Shown here: positions 7,899-17,326 of the stretch, in pieces
Layout of the letters: each line of letters begins with the position of its first letter
How positions within the stretch are numbered: the stretch's first letter is position 1
Assembly: GCA_022711595.1 (NCBI GenBank)
Contig: JAKLET010000001.1
Location: 186,001 to 250,000 of the forward strand
Length of the DNA stretch: 64,000 nucleotides
Source of the DNA: Deltaproteobacteria bacterium
GTDB taxonomy: Bacteria; Desulfobacterota; Syntrophorhabdia; Syntrophorhabdales; Syntrophorhabdaceae
Reading direction: 5' to 3'
Position numbers and translations under genes: made by a program
Notes under the pieces: model-generated
What the model saw: only the letters and a program-made list of their open reading frames with translations
The model's database searches: none
What the model was told of the DNA's origin: nothing

Positions 7899-9434
7899 AT
7901 GACGTGTAGGGAACAGAGATTCGCCGCTGGATATGCGATCAGGCCCCGGTTGATCACCCTGTCCATCCTTTTGTGTTTCCTCCTTTGCCCCTTCTGTGCG
8001 TCGGGTGGGAGCACGCTGACAATCGGGGTCGGCAGGGACCTTTACGAAGGTCCCGAGAGCGAAACGTACATCCATGGCAGTACCAACGTATGGGAGGCGC
8101 TCACCATTCTCGACGGCAATCTCGAGCCTGCCGGCTGGCTCGCCGAGAGCTGGAGGATGCAAGACGGCGGCAGGACATGGGTCTTCCGCCTGCACCGCGG
8201 CGTTCGCTTTCACAATGGTAGTCTCCTTACCGCCGCCCACGTCGTCGCGAACATGGAAAGAAGGATGAAGCATCGCCGTTTCGACCCGCGGGGAGACCTC
8301 AGGGAGGTCATCTCCGTAAAGGCAAAGGGCGAACTCAATGTGGTCTTTCGCCTTAAAAGGCCCCTGCCGTTCTTTCCCGCCCTCATGGCATATTACGGGA
8401 GCCCCATCTTCCACCCCGGTGTTTTCGATGCAAAGGGGAGGATCACGCGGCCTGTCGGCACCGGGCCATTTCGCCTCGGGAAGGTAAAGCCCGGGGAGAC
8501 CATAGAGCTTTTCGCCTTTGACGGTTACCGGGGAAAAAAGCCCGCCTTCCAGCGGGTCATGATCCGTGACATCCCCGACGCACAGACCAGGGTGTTCGCA
8601 CTCATAAGGGGCGAGATCGACGCAATAATAGATGTGGGCGGCATTCTTCCTTCACAGATCAATGAACTCAAGGCAGGGCGGGACATCGAGTTGAAGCGCG
8701 CACAGCTCGCCATGACCCACTACCTGATGATGAACTGCCGGCGGCCGCCCTTTGACAACGTTGGAGCCAGGCTGTGGCTCGCGGGACGCATCGACAGGAA
8801 AAGACTTGTCGACAAACTCATGGAAGGGACAGGCATAGTCGCCGGCGAGTTCTATTCACCCCTTGCGCGAAAATGGGCCCCGCATGACAGGGCCCTCCGG
8901 TCGGCCCCTGAGGCCAAAAAACCTGCCCCCCTGCCGAAAATCCCAATCGTCATTCTCCTGCACAGCAATTTCCAGCAGCGCCTTCCATATGACCTTATCG
9001 CCCAGGTGATAGCCCAGACTCTCAGGGAGGAGGGTTTCGAGCCGCGCATAGAGATAAAAGAAACGGGCGCTTTCCAAGAAGCCCTTAAAAAGGGTGAATT
9101 CCACCTGAGCATCCAGCCGAGGAACCTTCTCACGGGGGACCCCGATTTCTACTATTCCTCGAACATATCGAGTTCCTCCTTTCGAAACACGGGCTTTACG
9201 GACCCGGAGGCTGACCGGCTCATCGACCTTGCCCGGCACGAGACGGGTCAGCAGAAGCGACGCCGTATATATGACCGGCTGGCATCGATCATGGCCGCGA
9301 ATATGCCCATGATACCGCTGTATCATGAGGTTGCCCTGTATGCCCACCGGAAGGACGTCGAGGGCCTTACCATGGACGCGGTGTTCAGGCCGGACCTGGC
9401 CGCCGCCCGCCCGTCGGGAGGAAGCGTCAGATGA
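7899..9434 (+). CDS. periplasmic solute-binding protein, family 5 (NikA/DppA-like)
   Basis: The 511 aa open with a signal peptide (hydrophobic LITLSILLCFLLCPFCA, about 18-34), then the family-5 binding-protein fold: VWEALTILDGNLEPAGWLAESW near residue 65, WVFRLHRGVRFHNGSLLTAAHVVANMERR near 95, GTGPFRLGKVKPGETIELFAFDGY near 190, and the late segment AANMPMIPLYHE near 470. Family members bind oligopeptides, nickel or nickel-chelates. It is the second gene of the operon and is followed by two permeases and two ATPases. Ligand identity cannot be read from the sequence; nickel is favoured by context. Confidence 0.85.
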   Translation: MTCREQRFAAGYAIRPRLITLSILLCFLLCPFCASGGSTLTIGVGRDLYEGPESETYIHGSTNVWEALTILDGNLEPAGWLAESWRMQDGGRTWVFRLHRGVRFHNGSLLTAAHVVANMERRMKHRRFDPRGDLREVISVKAKGELNVVFRLKRPLPFFPALMAYYGSPIFHPGVFDAKGRITRPVGTGPFRLGKVKPGETIELFAFDGYRGKKPAFQRVMIRDIPDAQTRVFALIRGEIDAIIDVGGILPSQINELKAGRDIELKRAQLAMTHYLMMNCRRPPFDNVGARLWLAGRIDRKRLVDKLMEGTGIVAGEFYSPLARKWAPHDRALRSAPEAKKPAPLPKIPIVILLHSNFQQRLPYDLIAQVIAQTLREEGFEPRIEIKETGAFQEALKKGEFHLSIQPRNLLTGDPDFYYSSNISSSSFRNTGFTDPEADRLIDLARHETGQQKRRRIYDRLASIMAANMPMIPLYHEVALYAHRKDVEGLTMDAVFRPDLAAARPSGGSVR

Positions 9435-9492
9435 ATTTTCTTTCCAGCTCTAACATGGTACCGCACTCTCCAGACAAACGGAGCGCACACAA

Positions 9493-10452
9493 ATGACAGG
9501 GCGTGCCACCTTCAAACTTCTTGCACTTGTGCCCGTCCTTCTCGGGGTCTCTGTTATCACCTTCTCCCTTATGTACATGGCGCCGGGAAACCCCGCAGAT
9601 ATACTCATGCGCGCTTATGAAGAAGCGCCGGCCCAGGAGTCCGTCCAGGCATTCAGGTCTCATTTCGGGCTGGATGACGGCCCGTGCACGCAGTATGTAA
9701 AGTGGTTGTCAAGGGTCCTGCGCGGAAACCTCGGCGTCTCATTCAAGACCGGAGAGTCCGTGCAGGCGAAGATCATTGACCGCCTCCCCGCGACATTGGA
9801 ACTGGCGGGCGGCGCCTTTCTCTTCATGGTCCTTGTGTCCATTTCCTTCGGGATAACGGGGGCACTCTGCAGGGGGCGCCTGCCGGACAAGGGGATACAT
9901 ATCCTCACTGTGCTGGCCACATCTGTTCCCGCCTTCCTGCTGGGACTGGTCCTGCTCTATGCCTTCGGTGTCCTGCTGAACGTCCTGCCGGTGACGGGGC
10001 GCATCGGCCCAGGCTCCTTCCTCCTGCCTGTTGTCACCCTTGGCCTTGCCGCTTCCTGCGTCTACGGAAGGACCCTGAGGGCCATTATCATCGATGTCAT
10101 CGAACAGAATTATGTTAAACAGGCATACGCCATGGGACTTTCGACGCGGAGGATCATCACCGGGTATATCATGAAGAACGCAATGCTTCCCCTTGTCACT
10201 CTGTACGGAATGAGCATGGGGCATCTTCTGGGCGGGGCCGTGATCGTGGAATCTATCTTTTCCTGGCCCGGGGTCGGAAAGATGGCCCTGGAAGCCATAA
10301 TGTCCCGCGATTATCCCGTTGTCCTCGGATACGTCCTCTTTATGACCGTTGTCTTTACCATGTCGAGCCTTGCCGTTGACATGGCATATCGCTTTCTGGA
10401 TCCCCGCGTTCAGGAAGGCATAGGTTACGATCCTGGAGGCGATGGTGTTTAG
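9493..10452 (+). CDS. ABC transporter permease, NikB/DppB type
   Basis: Inner-membrane permease of 319 aa with about six membrane segments. It has the DppB/NikB N-terminal pattern (LLGVSVITFSLMYMAPGNPAD, FGLDDGPCTQYVKWLSRVLRGNLGVSF) and the cytoplasmic EAA loop EQNYVKQAYAMGLSTRRII that contacts the ATPases. Its end overlaps the next permease gene by 11 bases. It forms the heterodimeric channel with that partner. Confidence 0.88.
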   Translation: MTGRATFKLLALVPVLLGVSVITFSLMYMAPGNPADILMRAYEEAPAQESVQAFRSHFGLDDGPCTQYVKWLSRVLRGNLGVSFKTGESVQAKIIDRLPATLELAGGAFLFMVLVSISFGITGALCRGRLPDKGIHILTVLATSVPAFLLGLVLLYAFGVLLNVLPVTGRIGPGSFLLPVVTLGLAASCVYGRTLRAIIIDVIEQNYVKQAYAMGLSTRRIITGYIMKNAMLPLVTLYGMSMGHLLGGAVIVESIFSWPGVGKMALEAIMSRDYPVVLGYVLFMTVVFTMSSLAVDMAYRFLDPRVQEGIGYDPGGDGV

Positions 10453-11272
10453 GCGCGTGTTGCACAGCAGGCTGGCCCTCGCAGGCATTGCCATCGTTGC
10501 GCTCCTTGTAATGCTGGCGGCGTTCGCCCCTGTACTGGCACCGCACGATCCATACGGCATCGATCTCGACAGGCGGCTTGAGGGGCCATCTCCAAAATAC
10601 CCTCTTGGCACCGACGCCCTTGGCAGGTGTCTTCTCTCACGCCTCCTTTACGGGGCGCGTACAACCATAGGAGCGGCCTTCGCGGTATTCACCGCCGTAC
10701 TGGCCATGGGTGTTCTCATCGGCATTGTGTCGGGCCTCGCGGGCGGGATAACTGATGCAGTGATCATGCGGGTAGTGGATGTATTTCTCGCTTTCCCCTC
10801 GCTTATCCTTGCCGTCGCCGTCGCCGGGTTCATCGGGCCCTCGCTCTTCGGTGTCCTTGTCGGCGTCGCCTCCGTGTGGTGGGCGGGATACGCCCGTTTC
10901 ATTCGGTCGGCGGTGCTGACCGCCAGGCAGAAGGAATACGTGGAAGGCGCCCGCGTCGCCGGCACGCGGGGGATAAGACTGGTTTTACGCTACATCGTGC
11001 CCCAGGTAGCGGCTCCGATCATTGTCCTTGCCGCCATGGAGATGCGCTGGGTCCTTCTGGCAACCTCGAGCCTCAGCTTCCTTGGGCTCGGCGTACAACC
11101 GCCAATGCCCGAATGGGGAGCGATGCTGAGCGACGCGCGCCATTATATCTTTTCCAGCCCCCGCATGATGATCGCGTCGGGCGCGTCCATTTCCCTGGCG
11201 GTACTGGGCTTCAATCTCCTCGGAGAGGGGCTCAGGGACGCGCTGCAGGTAAAACAGGCGAGGCGAAGATGA
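10442..11272 (+). CDS. ABC transporter permease, NikC/DppC type
   Basis: Second channel subunit, 276 aa. It shows the N-terminal single span, the characteristic LGTDALGRCLLSRLLYGARTT segment of the DppC/NikC family near residue 55, five further membrane segments and the EAA loop YVEGARVAGTRGIRLVLRY near 160. It overlaps the preceding permease by 11 bases, and its stop overlaps the start of the next ATPase gene by four (ATGA at 11269-11272), so translation is coupled along the transporter. Confidence 0.88.
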   Translation: MVFRRVLHSRLALAGIAIVALLVMLAAFAPVLAPHDPYGIDLDRRLEGPSPKYPLGTDALGRCLLSRLLYGARTTIGAAFAVFTAVLAMGVLIGIVSGLAGGITDAVIMRVVDVFLAFPSLILAVAVAGFIGPSLFGVLVGVASVWWAGYARFIRSAVLTARQKEYVEGARVAGTRGIRLVLRYIVPQVAAPIIVLAAMEMRWVLLATSSLSFLGLGVQPPMPEWGAMLSDARHYIFSSPRMMIASGASISLAVLGFNLLGEGLRDALQVKQARRR

Positions 11273-12057
11273 CAACGATACTCGAGGCGAGGTCCCTTTC
11301 AGTCCATTATCAGACGCCTGTGGGGGCGGTAAAGGCGCTTGACCACGCGAGCTTTTCCCTTGGGGAAGGCGAGATCCTCGGCATGGTCGGACACAGCGGT
11401 TCCGGCAAGACCACGGCGGCCTGTGTTATCGGAGGTTTTCTGGAAAAGAACGGGCGCGTGGAAAACGGTGAGGTCCTTTTCAGGGGTGAGAATATCCTTT
11501 TCCTCCCGTGGAGGCGGAGGCGAAGGATCCTGGGGAAGGGCATCTTCCTGATAATGCAAAACAGCGCGTCCGCCCTGAACCCGACCAGACGCGTCATCGC
11601 CCACGTAGCCGACGCCTGTTCATCCGGGGAGGCGATCATGGGCAGAAAGGCTGTGTCAAAGGCCTGTGCCCTCCTCGAACGTGTAGGCATCGGGAAAGAC
11701 AAACAAACCCTGTTTCCGTTCCAACTGAGCGGCGGCACGAAACAGAGGGTCCTTATTGCCATGGCGCTGGCCCTCAGGCCTGCCGTACTCATTGCCGACG
11801 AGCCCACAGCCGGACTCGATGCCATAAACCAGGCAACGGTCCTTGACCTTTTCGGCACACTGAAGGAGGAGTCGGTCGCTTCAGTCATCCTCATCACCCA
11901 CGATCTCAGGGTCCTCACAGCAATAGCCGACAGGATCGCGGTCATGTACCGCGGCGCCCTTGTCGAGACCAGCAACACGGCCGACATCATTTCGAAACCG
12001 GTACACAGGCACACACAGGAGCTCGTTAATGCCATGAAAACGATCCACGGGTCATAA
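11269..12057 (+). CDS. ABC transporter ATPase, NikD/DppD type
   Basis: Cytoplasmic ATPase, 262 aa from the ATG at 11269, which overlaps the permease stop as ATGA. A longer open frame upstream is out-of-frame coding of the permease and is not part of this gene. Walker A is GHSGSGKTT near residue 40, the signature is LSGGTKQR near 155 and Walker B is VLIADEPT near 175, with the H-loop in VILITHD near 207. The C-terminus carries the TQELVNAMK region of peptide/nickel ATPases. It pairs with the ATPase encoded next. Confidence 0.88.
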   Translation: MTTILEARSLSVHYQTPVGAVKALDHASFSLGEGEILGMVGHSGSGKTTAACVIGGFLEKNGRVENGEVLFRGENILFLPWRRRRRILGKGIFLIMQNSASALNPTRRVIAHVADACSSGEAIMGRKAVSKACALLERVGIGKDKQTLFPFQLSGGTKQRVLIAMALALRPAVLIADEPTAGLDAINQATVLDLFGTLKEESVASVILITHDLRVLTAIADRIAVMYRGALVETSNTADIISKPVHRHTQELVNAMKTIHGS

Positions 12058-12068
12058 GGAGGCATCAT

Positions 12069-12878
12069 TTGAACCCGATCTTATCGGTTCTTGATCTTGA
12101 AAAGACCTATCGGCAGTCTCTCGCCGCGCGCGGCGAGGAAAAGTTGCACCGCGCCCTGTCCGGGGTGACCTTCGAAGTGGATCGCGGCGAATCTCTCGGG
12201 ATCTTCGGTGAAAGCGGCGCGGGAAAGACCACGCTTGCCCGGTGCATCCTGGGGCTAGCCGAACCGTCCTCAGGCAAGGTCCTCTTCAAGGGGGAGAAGA
12301 TCGAAAGCCGCAACAAAATGAAACTTAGGGACATCAGAAAAAGCATACAGGTCATATGGCAGGACCCGTTGATATATCTGAATCCCTACATGAGGGCCGG
12401 GGAGATCGTCGAAGAACCGTTGATCAACTACCAAAATGGCAACAGGGCGGGTCGCAGGGGGCAGGTGAACGGGCTCTTTGAAATGGTAGGTCTGTCACGG
12501 TCCTTCAAGGGGCGCTACCCCCACGAGATGAGCGGCGGCCAATGCCAGCGCCTGGCCATCGCGAGGGCCATCGCGCCCGGGCCCGAGCTGCTGATATGCG
12601 ACGAGGCGGTCTCGAGTCTGGACTCCCCCATGCAGATCCAGATCCTTCAGCTTCTGAAGTCCATTCACTCGGAAAATGGGCTGACGGTCATTTTCATCTC
12701 TCATGACCTTGCCCTCATAAGATATTTTTGCAACCGCATCGTTGTCCTCCACGAGGGAAAGGTTGCCCGTGTCGGCAGCATGGATGAGCTTATTGCACAT
12801 CCGCCAAATCCCCGTATAGAAGAACTTGTCCTCTACGCGCAACATTTCATGAAAAACGGGAGGTTGGCACATCAATGA
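12069..12878 (+). CDS. ABC transporter ATPase, NikE/DppF type
   Basis: Second ATPase, 269 aa, starting at TTG. The start is supported by AAGGAGG at 12057-12063, six bases upstream, and by the family-typical opening PILSVLDLEKTY. Walker A is GESGAGKTT, the signature is MSGGQCQR near residue 155, Walker B is LLICDEAVSSLD and the H-loop is in VIFISHD. Domain order and length are normal for NikE/DppF. Its stop overlaps the methyltransferase start by four bases, which ties that enzyme to the transporter. Confidence 0.88.
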   Translation: MNPILSVLDLEKTYRQSLAARGEEKLHRALSGVTFEVDRGESLGIFGESGAGKTTLARCILGLAEPSSGKVLFKGEKIESRNKMKLRDIRKSIQVIWQDPLIYLNPYMRAGEIVEEPLINYQNGNRAGRRGQVNGLFEMVGLSRSFKGRYPHEMSGGQCQRLAIARAIAPGPELLICDEAVSSLDSPMQIQILQLLKSIHSENGLTVIFISHDLALIRYFCNRIVVLHEGKVARVGSMDELIAHPPNPRIEELVLYAQHFMKNGRLAHQ

Positions 12879-13678
12879 AAAAAGATGCCGGAAAGGAACC
12901 GCTTATCAGTCCTGATGCTCTCAGGGGATACTGGGAAAGAAAAGCGAAAAGGTACCCCCTGCCTTTCGATAAGGGCATGCAGGAAAAGGCGGTGAGGCTC
13001 ATCGGGTGTGTTAAAGATATGGGGGTAAGGCTTGAGGGGAAAAGGGTGCTTGAGATCGGCTGCGGCACCGGCGTCATTACCGCCGCACTTGCCCGGGAGG
13101 CATTATCGGTGACCGGTATCGATATCTCACAGGTCATGATCGAGTCCTTAAAGAATGAGATGCTAAACCGCGACATCGGCAACATCTCGACGCTGAGGGC
13201 AGCCTGGAAGGAATGCGACCCCGCGGCGCTCGGGTTCGAAAAAACCTTTGACAGCGTCTGGACAGTCATCTCCACCGCTGTCAATGACGCCGGTGACATG
13301 GAGAAGATGGAGAGGTGCGCCATCTCCTGGTGCGTCTATGCCGGGACCAAAACAGTCTGCCGGGCGCCGCTCATGGAAGAGATACTCTCGAAGCACCGCA
13401 TGGCCACGAGCCCTTTCACGGACGCAGGGAGTTTTTACGCAATGCTCAAGGACAGGGGAAGGTGTCCGCAGATGACCGAGATCGACCTCGTCTGGGATTG
13501 GGAAGAAAGTGCTGACAATATCTTTGAAGATCTCGTTGACCAGATCACCACGTTCGGCTCCATCCCCGATATGGATTTCATCCGCAGTGTTCTGCAAAAA
13601 CACACCAGCGGTGACGGGACCATCCGATACACAAACCGCATGATAGAGGGGATAATAGTCTGGAAAGCACCGGGCTAG
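12875..13678 (+). CDS. class I SAM-dependent methyltransferase, coupled to the nickel-type transporter
   Basis: 267 aa with the Rossmann SAM site VLEIGCGTGVITAALA near residue 60 and the acidic loop VTGIDISQVMIESLKNEM after it. The rest (TFDSVWTVISTAVNDAGDMEKME, WCVYAGTKTVCRAPL) is not specific to a substrate I recognise. The start overlaps the ATPase stop as ATGA, so it is made with the transporter. A strong hairpin closes the operon 9 bases after the stop. Plausible roles are modification of a small metallophore or handling of the imported chelate; both are inference. Confidence 0.75.
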   Translation: MKKDAGKEPLISPDALRGYWERKAKRYPLPFDKGMQEKAVRLIGCVKDMGVRLEGKRVLEIGCGTGVITAALAREALSVTGIDISQVMIESLKNEMLNRDIGNISTLRAAWKECDPAALGFEKTFDSVWTVISTAVNDAGDMEKMERCAISWCVYAGTKTVCRAPLMEEILSKHRMATSPFTDAGSFYAMLKDRGRCPQMTEIDLVWDWEESADNIFEDLVDQITTFGSIPDMDFIRSVLQKHTSGDGTIRYTNRMIEGIIVWKAPG

Positions 13679-13686
13679 AAAAGCAT

Positions 13687-13732
13687 ACAGGCGTGCGGAA
13701 GGTGGGTTTTCGCATGTCTTCCGCACGCCTGT
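13687..13732. terminator. bidirectional hairpin between convergent genes
   Basis: A perfect 15-base stem (ACAGGCGTGCGGAAG at 13687-13701 with its complement at 13718-13732) encloses a 16-base loop. It sits between the methyltransferase stop and the convergent degP stop. There is no long T-run on either side, so it may block read-through from both sides as a barrier rather than act as a classic intrinsic terminator. Confidence 0.7.
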
Positions 13733-13760
13733 CCGATAGTCCAATAGTTGCTTTGGCGCG

Positions 13761-15233
13761 CTACCCCCTTATTACCGTATAGAACGTGGCGCTCTCACGC
13801 TGGATGAGGACGATGATCCCTTCCTTGACGTTCGAACGCTTCACGGCCTCCTTGAACTCTGCAACGCTCCTTACTGGCCGCCTGCTGATCTCTCTGATTA
13901 TGTCACCGGAGCGGATATCGGCCTCCTGTGCGGGGCTTCCCGGGGTAACATCGGTCACGATAACCCCTCTCTTGTCTTTCATATTGAGGTGTTTGGCGAT
14001 ATCGGGTGTTATGTCCTGTACAACGAGCCCAAGGTCTTTCTCGACCTCGGTCTTCTTCGATGCCCTGAGAGACTCTTCCTGAAGTTCGCCTATGACCACC
14101 TCGGCTTCCATCCTCTTCTTGTTGCGGATAAAACCAACCTTTACCTTTTTGCCGATCTCCGTGGAGCCGACAAGACGGGGCAGCATTTCGTTGTCCTTTA
14201 TCTTCTTGCCGTTGTAAGAAACGATAACGTCTCCGCGCTTGATCCCGGCCTTATCGGCAGGGCCCTGTTCCATCACGTCGGCAACGAGGGCACCCTCGGA
14301 TTCACTGAGCTCGAAGCTTTTTGCGATCTCGGGCGTCACCTTCTGTATCACCACGCCGAGCCAGCCCCTTGCAACCTTTCCCTTGCTCTTGAGCTGGGTA
14401 AGCATGTCCTTCGCCACGTTTATGGGAATGGCAAAACCGATTCCCTGACCGCCGGAAACGATGGCGGTGTTGATACCGACCACTTCTCCCTTGAGGTTGA
14501 GCAGCGGCCCTCCGCTGTTGCCGGGGTTGATTGACGCGTCGGTCTGGATGAACTCATCGTAAGGCCCCGCGCCGATGACCCTGCCTTTGGCGCTCACTAT
14601 GCCTGCCGTAACGGTATGTTCGAGCCCGAAGGGGTTGCCTATGGCCATCACCCAGTCGCCGACCTGAAGGGTATCGGAATTGCCGAGAACGGCAATGGGA
14701 AGGGCCTGCTTGACATTGATCCTGATGAGGGCGATGTCGGTCTTGGGGTCGCGGCCGACGATAGCGGCATCGTATTCCTTTTCGTCATCGGAAAGCTTGA
14801 CCTTGATCGCCGATGCTTTTTCTACGACATGATTGTTCGTGAGGATATACCCCTCTTTGTCGATGATAAAGCCTGAGCCGAGGCTGCGCTGCTTAAACTC
14901 GCGGCGCGGTGAATTGCCAAAGAACTTGTCGAAGAAATCGTCTCCGAAGAAATCCTTGAAGGGGTTATTCCCCGGGCCCATGAAAGGCCCCTGGCTGCCG
15001 GGCCCCTTAATGACAGTGGTTGTGCTGATGTTGACAATGGACGGCTTTGCCTGGTTCACAAGACCTGCCAGACTTGGCAGCCCGTTACTGAAGGGCATGG
15101 TAGCCTTGACATTCTGCCTGGCGAGGTCGAGCTGGAGAGTTTTGTCGGGCAATACCTGCGCCCTCACGTAGGCAAAGGTGAGGGCTGCGACTATGAGAAG
15201 GCAAATCGTGATTATCAATCGTTTGTTCTTCAT
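13761..15233 (-). CDS. degP: periplasmic serine protease DegP/HtrA (Do family)
   Basis: Periplasmic protease/chaperone that degrades misfolded envelope proteins. The 490 aa have an N-terminal signal or anchor segment (about 5-25), a Phe/Gly-rich linker near 85-110, the trypsin-like domain with catalytic His135 (TNNHVV), Asp166 (KTDIALI) and Ser240 (GNSGGP), and two PDZ domains (about 285-370 and 395-480). All three catalytic residues are present. It follows the histidine kinase gene by 17 bases on the same strand, so it is the effector gene of this two-component operon. Confidence 0.95.
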   Translation of the reverse strand: MKNKRLIITICLLIVAALTFAYVRAQVLPDKTLQLDLARQNVKATMPFSNGLPSLAGLVNQAKPSIVNISTTTVIKGPGSQGPFMGPGNNPFKDFFGDDFFDKFFGNSPRREFKQRSLGSGFIIDKEGYILTNNHVVEKASAIKVKLSDDEKEYDAAIVGRDPKTDIALIRINVKQALPIAVLGNSDTLQVGDWVMAIGNPFGLEHTVTAGIVSAKGRVIGAGPYDEFIQTDASINPGNSGGPLLNLKGEVVGINTAIVSGGQGIGFAIPINVAKDMLTQLKSKGKVARGWLGVVIQKVTPEIAKSFELSESEGALVADVMEQGPADKAGIKRGDVIVSYNGKKIKDNEMLPRLVGSTEIGKKVKVGFIRNKKRMEAEVVIGELQEESLRASKKTEVEKDLGLVVQDITPDIAKHLNMKDKRGVIVTDVTPGSPAQEADIRSGDIIREISRRPVRSVAEFKEAVKRSNVKEGIIVLIQRESATFYTVIRG

Positions 15234-15250
15234 ATAGATCCTCCGTATCT

Positions 15251-16651
15251 CTATATCGGTAATTTAACGGTGAACAGGCTCCCCGAGGAAAGCTTGCTCT
15301 TGACCTCAATGGTCCCCTTGTGGGCCTCGGCGATCCACTTGCTGATGGAGAGCCCGAGCCCGCTGCCGCTCTCGCGCTTGCGGGACCTGTCGGCACGGTA
15401 GAACCTGTCAAAGATATACTTGATGTCATCGCCTGATATGCCCACGCCATCGTCCTTGATGTCTATGCAGACATATCCGTTCTGCAGATATGATGAAACG
15501 GCGACCTGTCCGCCGCCTCGTCCGTATTTGATGCCGTTCTCCACGATGTTGGTGATCATCCTGCGCAGCTTCAGTTCATCACCGGTAATGCGGACATCCT
15601 CCAGGTCCCTGACGACCATCTCGACCCCTTTGTTCTCCGCAAAGAGCTTCATGTTCATGCAGACGTCGGCAAGAAGGTCCCTCAGGTCGACCCGTCCAAG
15701 GTTCAGTCTGATGTCCTTCGTTTCAGCCTTCGAGAGCAGGAGCAGGTCGTCGATGATATTGCTCATCCTGTCGATCTCCTCGAGATTGCTCTCCATGGAC
15801 CGTTTGTATTCCTCGTTGGTCCTTTCCTTCCTGAGGGCCAGCTCCGTTTCGCCCTTCAGGATGGTAAGCGGTGTTTTGAGCTCATGTGAAACGTCGATGC
15901 TGAACTGGTTGATCCTCTGGAAGGAATCCTTGAGTCTCGCGATCATGGCGTTGAAGGTCTCGGCAAGCCTGCCAAGTTCGTCTTTGCGCCCCTTGATGTC
16001 AATGCGTTCATCAAGGTTGCTCGAAGATATCTTGACCGCGGCCCTGCGTATCTGATCGACGGGTTTCATCGTCTTCTTGGCCATGAAATAACCGACAATG
16101 ATCGTCGCACTGATGGCGGTGATGATGCTGATGATCATGATTATGAGGAGCCTCTTCATCGTCTCTTCAAAATCCTCCATGGATGAACCGACCTGCACGA
16201 TGCTGATGACCTTCTTGTTCTCCAGTATGGGCATCGTGATCATGCGCAGGCGGGGACGCGCGGTCTCTATCGTTTCATAGACGGTCTCTCCCTTGAGGGC
16301 CCGTTCGAGGGTCAGGAAGCTCACGGGCACCGCTTCCGCCTCAAGGTCGTTGAGCTTTGCCCCTATCTTTCCGGAGGAATCGATGATCTGGATGAACTTG
16401 CCCTTGGGTTTCTTGCCGAGGACATTCTCGAGATAGCGTTCAAAATTCCCGAAGAGGCTCTGATTGTGGGTCTCCGTCATGGAAGAGGAAAGCACTTCGG
16501 CAATTGACTTGATCTTGGCATCTATGCTCTTTTGCAGGCTGCTCTGGAAATATATATAGACACCGCTGGAAAAGGTGACAAGTATGAGGGCCAGAATGCC
16601 CCCGTACCAGAGTGTCAGTTTCCATTTGATGGGAAGGTTAAGCTTTTTCAT
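15251..16651 (-). CDS. sensor histidine kinase (HAMP, HisKA, HATPase)
   Basis: Membrane sensor kinase of 466 aa. Two membrane segments (about 12-34 and 165-188) bracket a periplasmic sensor region, followed by HAMP, the phospho-acceptor motif VSHELKTPL near 253, and the ATPase boxes NIVENGIKYG, DDGVGI and GSGLGLS near the C-terminus. The start lies 14 bases inside the response-regulator gene, so the two are coupled. Linked to degP, it probably senses envelope stress, as CpxA does, though no stress signal can be read from the sequence. Confidence 0.93.
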   Translation of the reverse strand: MKKLNLPIKWKLTLWYGGILALILVTFSSGVYIYFQSSLQKSIDAKIKSIAEVLSSSMTETHNQSLFGNFERYLENVLGKKPKGKFIQIIDSSGKIGAKLNDLEAEAVPVSFLTLERALKGETVYETIETARPRLRMITMPILENKKVISIVQVGSSMEDFEETMKRLLIIMIISIITAISATIIVGYFMAKKTMKPVDQIRRAAVKISSSNLDERIDIKGRKDELGRLAETFNAMIARLKDSFQRINQFSIDVSHELKTPLTILKGETELALRKERTNEEYKRSMESNLEEIDRMSNIIDDLLLLSKAETKDIRLNLGRVDLRDLLADVCMNMKLFAENKGVEMVVRDLEDVRITGDELKLRRMITNIVENGIKYGRGGGQVAVSSYLQNGYVCIDIKDDGVGISGDDIKYIFDRFYRADRSRKRESGSGLGLSISKWIAEAHKGTIEVKSKLSSGSLFTVKLPI

Positions 16652-17318
16652 GGTCTTCTTTGAGGATATACCCCACGCCGCGCACGGTGTGGATGAATTT
16701 CCTGTCCGAAAGGGGTTCGATCTTTTTCCTTAGAAAATTAACATAAACATCAACTATGTTCGACGAATCATCCTGGCTTTGCCAGACATATTCGGCTATC
16801 TCTTTCCTGGTCAGGGGACGTTCACTGTTCTTTATCATGTATTCCATGATGAGGAACTCTTTTTCCGTCAATTCGGCTTCTTTTCCTGCAACAGACAGCT
16901 TCCTGCTATAAGGGTTCAACGAGATGTCCCGGTATTCAAGGGTCAACGGGACAGGCTTGCGGCTCCTCCTGAGGAGCGCCCGTATCCGGGCGAGAAGCTC
17001 TTCGAAGGAGAACGGTTTTGTCAGATAATCGTCGCTGCCGGTGTCAAGCCCCCTGATGACATCCTCTTTGGAGCTTTTCGCTGTTATGATGAGCACCGGC
17101 GTTTCGATGCCTGCCTTGCGGGCCCTTTTAAGCACCTCGATACCGTCGATCTCCGGGATCATGAGGTCGAGAAGGACAATGTCATAATCGCCCGTCGTGA
17201 CCAGCTCAAGGCCCTTCTTTCCGTCTTCGGCCACCTCAACGGTGTAGCCTTCCTCCTGAAGGCCCCTCATAATAAAGTTGGCCACTTTTGATTCATCTTC
17301 TACCAGGAGAATTTTCAT
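16638..17318 (-). CDS. OmpR-family response regulator
   Basis: 226 aa from the ATG at 17318. The receiver domain (about 1-115) has the acidic pair in LLVEDESKV, the phospho-acceptor aspartate in DIVLLDLMIP and the conserved lysine in LTKPFSFEELLARI. The OmpR-type winged helix (about 130-225) has LTEKEFLIMEYMI and HTVRGVGYIL. The frame could be extended to 17369, but the family always begins near this methionine, and a consensus promoter ends two bases before it, which would make the mRNA practically leaderless. It drives the kinase and degP genes. Confidence 0.92.
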   Translation of the reverse strand: MKILLVEDESKVANFIMRGLQEEGYTVEVAEDGKKGLELVTTGDYDIVLLDLMIPEIDGIEVLKRARKAGIETPVLIITAKSSKEDVIRGLDTGSDDYLTKPFSFEELLARIRALLRRSRKPVPLTLEYRDISLNPYSRKLSVAGKEAELTEKEFLIMEYMIKNSERPLTRKEIAEYVWQSQDDSSNIVDVYVNFLRKKIEPLSDRKFIHTVRGVGYILKEDHEKA

Positions 17319-17326
17319 ATGGATAT

